Positions 8,842 through 16,700 of a DNA stretch of 64,000 nucleotides are shown here, one piece after another (position 1 is the stretch's first letter; each line of letters starts with the position of its first letter). The translations under genes and the position numbers were made by a program. This DNA is from JALHFZ01 sp963674625. Lineage in GTDB: Bacteria; Synergistota; Synergistia; Synergistales; Aminobacteriaceae. The notes beneath the pieces were generated by a model, which saw nothing but the letters and a program-made list of their open reading frames with translations, was not told the DNA's origin and ran no database searches. The stretch covers positions 186,001 to 250,000 of the forward strand of contig CAXXXO010000004.1 in assembly GCA_963674625.2 (NCBI GenBank). The letters are read 5' to 3'.

Positions 8842-10083
8842 GAAGTAAAGATAACTCTGGATAACCCTTTTGTCCAATCTCTTATGAACGGAGATATCTC
8901 GGGGTTCGAAAAACTTATCGGCAAAGTGCTCAACGCCGCTCTCGAGGAAAAAGCGCAGGAGCTTCTTGGAGCAGGCAGATATGAAAGAACCGAAGAGCGT
9001 AAGGGGTATAGAAACGGATACCGCAGCAGGTGGATCACCACCCGCCTCGGGAGGATTCAAGTACGAATTCCTCAGCTTCGGTCCGGTGAGATCGACACTG
9101 AATCATTGAGGATGTTGCCGAAGATGGAAAGGTCTCTGGTCCTGGGTCTTATGGAGATGTACATAAACGGCGTCAGCACCCGCAAGGTGAGCCGTATCAT
9201 GGAGCCTTTATGGGGAGAGAATGTCTCAAAAAGCATGGTCAGCCGGCTGTGCAGGGACCTTGACCATGACCTGGCGGCCTGGAACGGAAGGAATCTTTCG
9301 GATACTCCCTGCCCCGTTCTTCTGGCTGACGCTCTGTATGTCCGGGTGAGATCGGGGCACCAGGTCATCAAAAAAGCATTGCTTACGGCGGTGGGAGTGG
9401 ACGAAAAAGGGTACCGGCATATACTCGGCCTTTCTGTCGCGGCGAAGGAAAGCGAGGCTGCCTGGGGAGAGTTTTTCTCGCGCCTCAGGGAGCGGGGGCT
9501 TCAGGGAGTCCGCTTCGTCCTCTCTGACAAGCATGAGGGGCTCGTGGCGGCCTCCGACAAGGCATTTCCCTCCGGAAGCTGGCAGCGCTGTCAGGCTCAT
9601 TTCAGGAGGAACATCATGGCTCACGTCCCATCGGCGAGAATGAAGGAAGTGGCTGAAGACCTTGAGAGAATTTTCAACGCCTCGAACCGGGAAGATGCCT
9701 TCGCCTTCATTGAAGAGACTATGGACAAGTACGAAATAGACATTCCTGAAGTTACGAATATGCTGGAAGAAGGCAAGGAGGACATCCTGGCTGTTTACGT
9801 TCTTCCGAAGAAATACTGGAAACGCTTCCGGACGACGAATATGCTGGAAAGACTGAACGAGGAGATCCGGCGCAGGGAGAAAGTAGTGCGCATCTTTCCA
9901 GATGACGGATCGGTTATGCGTCTTATCGGTTCGCTCCTTATCGAGAGAGATGAAGAATGGAGCTCAGGAAGGGTTTACCTGGATATGCAGGAATACCATG
10001 AGGCCATTCCATTTCTGGAAAAAGGCCAATATGACGAGTATCAAGGTTCACAGAAGAACGTACCGGAACTACACGTAGTTTAA
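8836..10083 (+). CDS. IS256/mutator-family DDE transposase
   Basis: The enzyme catalyses cut/copy-type transposition of the surrounding element. Starting from ATG 8836 (AAGGAG site 8820-8825) it is 415 residues, normal for IS256. The family features are an N-terminal region with EERKGYRNGYRSR, first catalytic Asp in LLADALYVRVR, second Asp in FVLSDKHEGL, and Glu in TTNMLERLNEEIRRR near the C-terminus. An upstream in-frame ATG at 8761 would extend it into the terminal repeat and lacks a ribosome site, so it is rejected. The frame is intact, so the element may be active. Confidence 0.95.
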   Translation: MAEVKITLDNPFVQSLMNGDISGFEKLIGKVLNAALEEKAQELLGAGRYERTEERKGYRNGYRSRWITTRLGRIQVRIPQLRSGEIDTESLRMLPKMERSLVLGLMEMYINGVSTRKVSRIMEPLWGENVSKSMVSRLCRDLDHDLAAWNGRNLSDTPCPVLLADALYVRVRSGHQVIKKALLTAVGVDEKGYRHILGLSVAAKESEAAWGEFFSRLRERGLQGVRFVLSDKHEGLVAASDKAFPSGSWQRCQAHFRRNIMAHVPSARMKEVAEDLERIFNASNREDAFAFIEETMDKYEIDIPEVTNMLEEGKEDILAVYVLPKKYWKRFRTTNMLERLNEEIRRREKVVRIFPDDGSVMRLIGSLLIERDEEWSSGRVYLDMQEYHEAIPFLEKGQYDEYQGSQKNVPELHVV

Positions 10084-10110
10084 CTGTTTAACCGAAAACT
10101 AATTTACAGC

Positions 10111-10415
10111 ACTTTTGAGACTTGACAGTTCAATCTCTCGTAACAGCTACTGAAGAACGGATATTTGAATGTAAAAATATCCCGTTATTTAAACATCTTA
10201 TGCTTCCTTTATTTTATAAATATATTCTCTCAATTCATTTTTTTGTTACTATTTTTGCTTCTAATATCTTCTTATTATAGTAGACACTATCTGTGCGTTA
10301 GTGTAGCGGAGACCCCCTCTTTTTTGCAGGCACTAATTTGAAATAAAACGTTTTTATAAAATTACCTATAATTTATATGCAATTTCATGACACAATCACT
10401 CTTTATTCTTTTTAT
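10111..10415. other. AT-rich intergenic region after the IS element
   Basis: About 300 bases of strongly AT-rich DNA. No gene, RNA or clear hairpin was recognised. It is downstream of the NADAR gene (minus) and of the transposase (plus), so it is a convergent gap. Confidence 0.4.
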
Positions 10416-11108
10416 TTAAAATTTCAGCTTAAGTTGACTTCCGTTGTGTTGAACTTTTTTTGTAGATCTGCCAGAAAGCAGATTTAAAAAAATTTTTTTA
10501 TCCCTCAAAACTTTATCGATTTCCCCCAACATTTTTAATGAAGTAAAAAGTGCAGCAGAGTAGGCCTGGCAGTTAAGTGATTTTTTTGGATTGAAGGCGA
10601 TATCAGAAAACCCCTGAAAACGAAAAAGCTCATTGGACAACCTCGGGTTTTGGGATAATGCGTTTATATATAGCCAGTCGTAGAAAGCCGTTACAGGTGT
10701 GATTGGAAAACTTTCGCCAAGATAATTGAAAGCCACCAGGTCTCCAGAATTGCGCAGGCGTGAATCCTTTTTCGCCTCCATGCTTGATCCATTGTACAAG
10801 TCATGGAAAGGACCTCCCCGTTTAAAAACTTTGCTTCCCTGGAAAGCGCATTCCACGGTCATAGTTGGGGCATTCTGCGGTGTAATCTTGATATTAAAAG
10901 CGCTTAGGGAAACACCAAGAGGGTCAGTTGACTTTGATGATATTTCAAGGATTGAAGAAATCTCCAACTGCTTTGCTGCAGAGTGAAATGCAAGCAAAGA
11001 TTTCTGGACCTGTAATCTTGCAAATCCAGGATACCATTTGAATTCTACAGGGATAACCTGAACATACGGATAATCTGTTAATGGTTTGAAAACAGGTCTG
11101 ATAGCCAT
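10416..11108 (-). CDS. NADAR-type antitoxin of the DarT1-associated family (DUF6977-like)
   Basis: The likely role is to remove ADP-ribose from DNA guanine and so neutralise the adjacent DarT. The 230-residue protein matches my memory of the DarT1-associated NADAR family, with RPVF near the start, HSAAK, an LGxxLSAFN segment, VECAFQGSKVF, and the run FNYLGESFPITPVTAFYDWL followed by NPKKSLNCQAYSAALF. ATG 11108 is preferred, with AGGTGA six bases upstream; GTG 11117 is the alternative. It follows the DarT stop by only 13 bases, and the ribosome site lies just after that stop, so translation is probably coupled. Function is inferred from family and neighbour. Confidence 0.75.
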   Translation of the reverse strand: MAIRPVFKPLTDYPYVQVIPVEFKWYPGFARLQVQKSLLAFHSAAKQLEISSILEISSKSTDPLGVSLSAFNIKITPQNAPTMTVECAFQGSKVFKRGGPFHDLYNGSSMEAKKDSRLRNSGDLVAFNYLGESFPITPVTAFYDWLYINALSQNPRLSNELFRFQGFSDIAFNPKKSLNCQAYSAALFTSLKMLGEIDKVLRDKKIFLNLLSGRSTKKVQHNGSQLKLKF

Positions 11109-11121
11109 GCCTATCACCTAG

Positions 11122-12180
11122 TTAAAATGGTATATCACCATCAAAATCCTTTTTATTAAGGCTCAAATCTAATCCATCTGATAAATCAAGGGGAGTCTCT
11201 AACTCTTTTTCCTGGGAATTTTTCTGCCAATATCTCCAGTCCATTCTTGGGCAAAAAAACTGCCCGTCGCACTTGTGAGTGAATTTACTTTTGAAACTTT
11301 CCTCATTTTGATATGTCAACTCTTTGAAATGATCATCTTTTTCTATATGAATCTCAGAAATATAGCTTGCAGAAATTACATCAAAGACAAGGACTTCTGC
11401 CTGCGGGCTGGTAGTGAAGGAGTTCGGAATCCCAAGACAAGCTCTTTGAACTTTTGGATGATCCTCGAACATTGACCTCAAACAGCACAATTTTTTTCTT
11501 TCAGGTAATGGTTTAAGTTTTTCTTCCGTTCGCGCGGCGTTATCATTGAAGAAAGCACAATCCAGTTCCCAGAGAATATCCGGTTTTAAGAGTATTACTG
11601 CCCATTTTTCAGGTTTCTTATCTCTGTATTTGTAAAACATCTTGTAATTTGGAAAAGAGATGGAAAGACAAATTGCGTTCTTCCACCCATCAAGGCGTTT
11701 CTCGTCGTTAAATATAGGAAGGCTTTCTTTGTTCCATAATTCGAGGTCCTTCCTCGATAGAAGTCCTTTGTTTAAAATTTTTTCCATATTTTCAAGCCTG
11801 GTGAAATGGATTAAGTTATCTATCCCTCTCTCGCTGCAAAAACACTTGATCTGTTCGCGGAGCGCGTGATTTTCGGCTTCAGATGTTTCTTTCCCTTTTT
11901 TTTGAAAGAAAGAAAACAACCGAAGAGACTCCGGTCTTTCAATGGTGATTTTAAAAATATCAGTTGAAAAATCCTCAGGGATTTTGTACATTTTTTTTAC
12001 TACCCTAGGTGCTTGGTTCGTGTGCAAGAAACTTGCGTTGATAAATTGGTGATTTATTCTGACTGCAGTGACTAAGCCTTCACCATATTCATGGTCATAT
12101 AGCGTTTCTGCTGTTAGATTTTCCCATACTTCAACATAATCAGAGGCGAACTCAAGAAATTCCGAAGGGAGCATTTCCAT
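11122..12180 (-). CDS. darT: DarT-type DNA ADP-ribosyltransferase toxin with extra N-terminal domain
   Basis: DarT enzymes attach ADP-ribose from NAD to single-stranded DNA and stop replication. They act as toxins and as phage defence. The catalytic domain covers roughly residues 120-285: HFTRLENMEKIL with H125 (NAD site), SISFPNYKMF, a conserved NDNAAR (212-217), and the catalytic Glu in SPQAEVLV (E262). About 115 residues precede it, including a GEGLVTAVRINHQFINASF stretch that looks like a small beta-barrel (KOW/CarD-like) domain, and an acidic tail follows. This makes it longer than the minimal DarT of about 200-230 residues. It is followed directly by the NADAR antitoxin gene. Confidence 0.82.
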   Translation of the reverse strand: MEMLPSEFLEFASDYVEVWENLTAETLYDHEYGEGLVTAVRINHQFINASFLHTNQAPRVVKKMYKIPEDFSTDIFKITIERPESLRLFSFFQKKGKETSEAENHALREQIKCFCSERGIDNLIHFTRLENMEKILNKGLLSRKDLELWNKESLPIFNDEKRLDGWKNAICLSISFPNYKMFYKYRDKKPEKWAVILLKPDILWELDCAFFNDNAARTEEKLKPLPERKKLCCLRSMFEDHPKVQRACLGIPNSFTTSPQAEVLVFDVISASYISEIHIEKDDHFKELTYQNEESFKSKFTHKCDGQFFCPRMDWRYWQKNSQEKELETPLDLSDGLDLSLNKKDFDGDIPF

Positions 12181-12627
12181 TGATTTTTGTTACCCTCCAT
12201 TCTGAAGTACAGGTTAGAAAAAAATTCTACAGCTTGGGCATCACCAAATTTTCCTCTTACGTTTGCCGAAGACAACCCCTATTTGGGGGTGAAAGCAGGA
12301 GATTTCTCCTTACTTAATCCTCAATAACTTTCAAGATCTCTATCCGTTTCTATTCCTATGCAATGCTTGATATTTTTATTCTGCCTGGAATTGTAGGATT
12401 CTTACTAAAACTGTAAACATCAGCGTTTGATTTAAGCACACAAGCACCTCTTTGCGGCTGCGTTAACTGAAGTTTGGAAGGATTTAACACGCTGTCCAGC
12501 CGGTATGTTTCTAAGTTTTTTGATGACGATCTTTTCTATGTAAAAAGTCTGGAGCGGAACGATCAAAAGATGGATTCTCCTGAACAAGAATCCATTCGGT
12601 TGGAGCATCGCCAATACTTTGGAAGAA
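12181..12627. other. Intergenic region upstream of darT
   Basis: About 450 AT-rich bases separate the 380-residue protein gene from darT, both on the minus strand. The darT ribosome site (GGAGGG) is at the left end. A short C-rich/G-rich hairpin near 12280 followed on the minus strand by a TTGTCTT stretch might be a weak terminator for the upstream operon. No gene was recognised. Confidence 0.35.
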
Positions 12628-13770
12628 TCAACTGCAACCGACCAAGAACTCTAAGTCCGACAGGTTAACAACCTGATGATGCGCAAGCACATTTCTCAGG
12701 CGACGCAACCTGCTTACATGCTGTTTTTTCGCGTCTGTTACTCGGACATCCCCCCTTTCGATCTGAAACCAGACATGTCCTATTTCAAGGTCCTCCGCTT
12801 CTTCGATAAGATAATCGTAACAGGAAGGGAAGGGAAGCTGCAGTCTCCCCTTGAGGCTTTCGATGATTTTGAGTCGTTGCTCCTCAATCAAGGGCAGCAG
12901 AAATATGTTCTGTCCCTTCCATATTCTGGAGTTTAGTTCTCTGAGACTACCGTGTAGAGCAAGAAAAGAAGAATGTACGATCTTTCGTCCGTTTTGTATT
13001 TCTTCTGTGCCGTTTTCCCAGCATGGTTCAAGGCATTTATCGTCCCAGCCTCTTTCTCGGCCAATTTCCTCGAGAATACCATAAGGAGAGAGGACAGACT
13101 GAAAAGAAACCTCCGCTAGGCGTTCAATCACCTCAGGATCCCATAACGCGAGGCATCCTGCCACGTTTACAGCTATCTTCCTGAATAGTTCTCCATTTTT
13201 TTTGGGGTTTGAAAAATTCCAGTGCGCGTAGAGGAGCATATCGAAAAAATCAACGTATTTCTTCCATTGCAGAAATTTGAGGCAAACATCTTCTTTTATT
13301 CCAACAGATTCCGGAGAGCGTCCGTAGAGGCATAAACAGAAAAGAGTACGGTCATTAACCGCGCTGTTTCTACTCGCCCTCTCGTATTTCTGGAGAAATG
13401 TAAGCCATCCTTGAAGATCCAAATCGTCCGTCTCTTCGATCCAGAGTATCCTGTTCTTGAACGAATCGCTTTTCGAGAGTGTTTCGCAAGAAAGAACGTT
13501 ATAGTTCGAATCTTCTTTCGGCTCGACTTCGAAGAGGCGAAAAAGAGACGCTAAGGCCGAAAGTCCCGGTTCGAAATCGTCCTGAGACAGTTCGTCAAAA
13601 GATTTGTCCGCCGCTTCTTCCATAACGGCATTCTTGACGAATCTTTTCAGGCCGTCAGGCATATGCTCCGGCAGAAAGAGAATCGCACTCTTTCCTTCGA
13701 GAAATGTTGCAAGAATTCGGCCGCAAAAGCTCTCGGGACCGGGTAGAGCCCAGAAATCCATGTTGCGCAT
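12628..13770 (-). CDS. Unrecognised 380-residue partner of the giant ATPase; degenerate P-loop-like
   Basis: The family is not recognised. The protein starts 2 bases after the stop of the giant ATPase gene, so the two form one operon. Its N-terminal half looks like an ATPase-type alpha/beta domain without an intact Walker A: a LPGPESF loop, a hydrophobic strand SAILFLPEH, and a Walker-B-like strand NRILWIEETDD near residue 110. The C-terminal half is helical and ends in an RLRRLRNVLAHHQVV helix. There is no signal peptide or membrane segment. The layout echoes the C-terminal domain of its neighbour, which also has a degenerate P-loop. A cytosolic regulatory or adaptor role in a conflict system is inference. 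Confidence 0.6.
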   Translation of the reverse strand: MRNMDFWALPGPESFCGRILATFLEGKSAILFLPEHMPDGLKRFVKNAVMEEAADKSFDELSQDDFEPGLSALASLFRLFEVEPKEDSNYNVLSCETLSKSDSFKNRILWIEETDDLDLQGWLTFLQKYERASRNSAVNDRTLFCLCLYGRSPESVGIKEDVCLKFLQWKKYVDFFDMLLYAHWNFSNPKKNGELFRKIAVNVAGCLALWDPEVIERLAEVSFQSVLSPYGILEEIGRERGWDDKCLEPCWENGTEEIQNGRKIVHSSFLALHGSLRELNSRIWKGQNIFLLPLIEEQRLKIIESLKGRLQLPFPSCYDYLIEEAEDLEIGHVWFQIERGDVRVTDAKKQHVSRLRRLRNVLAHHQVVNLSDLEFLVGCS

Positions 13771-13772
13771 TC

Positions 13773-16700
13773 TCAGACCTCTTCCCCGTCTTGTTTTCCC
13801 GCAATTTCGAGGAATCGTCCTACTACAGGATCAATAAGCAGACGGCCCTCTTCATCGTCGCGAATGAACTGCAAAGTATCGGCCCAACGAATTGTTTTAC
13901 TAATAGTCTGAGGAGATGGCAGATCGTCCTTAAACAAATGGTTCAAATCCTCGTGGGTGAGAGGCTCTAAATCTTTGATGGATTTCAAAACGACCTGTCG
14001 TTCGTTGTTTTCAAGAAGCTGAAAATCTTCTCTCAATGACGCTTTCACGAAATCTGGAGAGTCTGCGTTTGTGCGGACATCGCGCAGAAAGTCCTCCACT
14101 TTCCCGTTGTTAACAGATGCACCTTTTCCGACGAGGCGAAGCATTGTCAGCCATCCACCCGTGATTTCCAAGATGCTCTCCACACTCTTTTTTTCAAGAG
14201 CCGCTGGCGGGACATGTTCTCTTTCCTGAAGCCAGTTTTTCAGAGTTCTCTCGTGCCATTTCGTCAAGGCAAGAATATCATCGCATTCCTCAATAATACG
14301 TTCTCCTTCTTCCGACATAGCCCCCCAGAGCGTTGAAGGGTTCGCCGAAAAAAGAATCCGGAAGACTTTTCCACTGTTTGGCTTCGACTTCTCAAGTTCA
14401 GCCTTGAAACTTTGAAGCCATTTTCGTGTCCATGGGGTCGTCTCCGAATCAAAAAAAACGATGTGCAGCCCCTTGGATATGTCTTTAGATACGAGCGCCC
14501 GGTAATCACTTTTCGCTTTCACGAGTTCAAGACTTTCCATTGGATGGAAAAACTCAGTTTCAAGTCGCTGTTCAAGAAATGGCCGCAGATTATTCAACCC
14601 AGAGCCATTGCATCCAGCGACAACCACGATGCCGTTGCTTCTTTTTAAAAGCACTTCCTCCTGAAGAACTGTGAGCGGCGAACGCATATCAGTACCTCGA
14701 ACGGGAGGGCAGTAGGTAGCCGGGTTATACTCGGGAAGAGTTTCCCTTGGGCTGGAAAGAATTTGCATAATCTCCTCCTCCGTCCCGAGAAGAAGGGGCA
14801 CGTTGCGTCCTCTGAACGTGTAGCGCCCTCCTTCGAGCTGAGATAGAACCCCCAATCCGACCATCTCGTCGAGAATGACCCGGAACTCTTCTTGCGTGGA
14901 GAATCCCACAAAACCTTCCGGCCACGCGTCTTTGGCCAAATCGAATATTATCTGCTCTGGGAATCCATCCACAAGGCCGGAATCATCCTGGAGAAGTACG
15001 TTAAATGCAAGAGCGTATGCTATTATCCGGTATCTTTCGTCCAGTTGCAGCGTCAGAAGGAATTTTCCCCTGATTGTGTTTCTGAGATCTCTATCTGTAT
15101 AAGCATCGTCCAGGTTTTTCTTTACGATTTCATATGGAGGCACTGCAAACGAGGAAAAACGCTTATTGTTTTTTTTCTGCTGGCGGGATGTCAGGTCCAT
15201 CAGCAGGTTATGGCAGTAAATCTGTATCAGGCTCGGATAGTAATTCGTCTGCGAGAGAATGCGGGTGATCAGATCCTCAGATATCTCGTAGCCAGCCACT
15301 TGAAAGGGTTCCCGCACAAGCGCGCGTGCCTGAAGATGCTCCTGTCGCTCGATTAGGGGACCAACGCATACAGGGCGTCCAAGATGAGCGATAGGGTTGT
15401 TCGATTTCCTCGTGTTCCTGCCCACGTTGTGAAGACCTGCGAAAACAACTTTAAAACGACGTTCTGTCTCGTCCATCAACACCTTGATCGTTCGGGTAGC
15501 CATGAACTCACGCACATGCCCGTTGTGGAAATTTCGATCATCCTCGTTGCAAAAGTCCCGCTCGAAAAAGGCATCCGCTTCGTCGAGAAGAAGAAGAATA
15601 CTTCTTTGGGAATCCTTGTTTAACCATGTTTTAGTCATTTCAGAAAACCTTTCCGCCGTGATCTGGGAAATATGGAATTCGGAGGGGAATATTCCTCTCT
15701 CCTTGAATTTTCTCGCAAGCACTTCCCAAATAAACTCAACGGAAAGGCGGCTTCCAACACCCTCCCCCTCCAAGTCTATCCATATGGCTATCTTGTTTTT
15801 GCCGTTGTCGAATCGGCGCTCCGCATCTCTAAGAAGAACTGTCTTTCCAAGTTGGCGTCCTCCGTAGACAAGACATGCTCCAACAGGTGAGATGATCTCT
15901 TCCAGTTCCTCCTGGCGGCCGTAGAACATTTCCGGGGGTAAAAAACTCGCGGTAGTTACGAAGGGCTGTATATAAGTGAAGGGAAGTGTGCATCGGAACA
16001 TCGGATTGAGTCTTTCGTTTCTCTCACCACAAAGGAAAATCATCAGAGTGTCGTCAATAAGAAGAAACGTTTTTTTCTCTTCTAAGGAGCGAGATGCCAA
16101 AGCGCACCGCCGAGCATAGGTGAAACACCCGAAGTGAAACACCAGAACAGGAGCTTCGAGCATGCCGGGAGAAGGCACACTACTCAGAATTTTTTCCTCG
16201 GAAGGCCTGCTCCAATCACAGAGGATACGGTAACGCCCTCTTGCAGAGGATCCATAGCAGGCAACAGGACATAGATTTCTGTCTGCAAGGGTTTCGGCTT
16301 CGAGATTGATCCACCATCTTTCGTGTTCGACATAGACATTCACCTTTTGAACATTGAAACCTATTCCCCTGAGAATTGTACGTGCCTGTTCCTCTGTAAT
16401 TTTTTTATTTCTTCCTGAATCCCACCAAGCTTTCATCATATCTGATGCCTGTTGAGCATGTTTTCCCGGAACATACTTCATGTCCACTCCGCAGACTTTA
16501 GATTGTTTCTTTATAAGCTCAAGCAGTGTGTTTTTAAAGGGTGGACGATTGCCTTTGACGGAATCGATAAGATAATCTTCTATTTCTTGTGCCTTTTTTG
16601 GAAAAAATTCAGAAAAGACATTGCGCGTACTTTGAGGCAGATCCTTACCCTCAGACGACATCTGAACATAGCTTTCCGCCGTAATAAAGTCATTTTTTGT

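Larger units (their letters stand above)
8733..10110 (+). mobile_element. IS256-family insertion sequence, apparently complete
   Basis: The element is about 1378 bp with one transposase gene. The ends carry the inverted 10-mer GCTGTAAATT (8733-8742) against AATTTACAGC (10101-10110), continued by imperfect similarity. A second perfect 13-bp inverted pair, GTTTTCGGTTAAA, lies at 8781-8793 and 10087-10099. The exact tips are inferred, and no clear 8-9 bp target duplication is visible in the flanks, so either the boundaries are slightly off or the flanks have rearranged. It separates the hsd operon from the DarT/NADAR locus. Confidence 0.85.
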
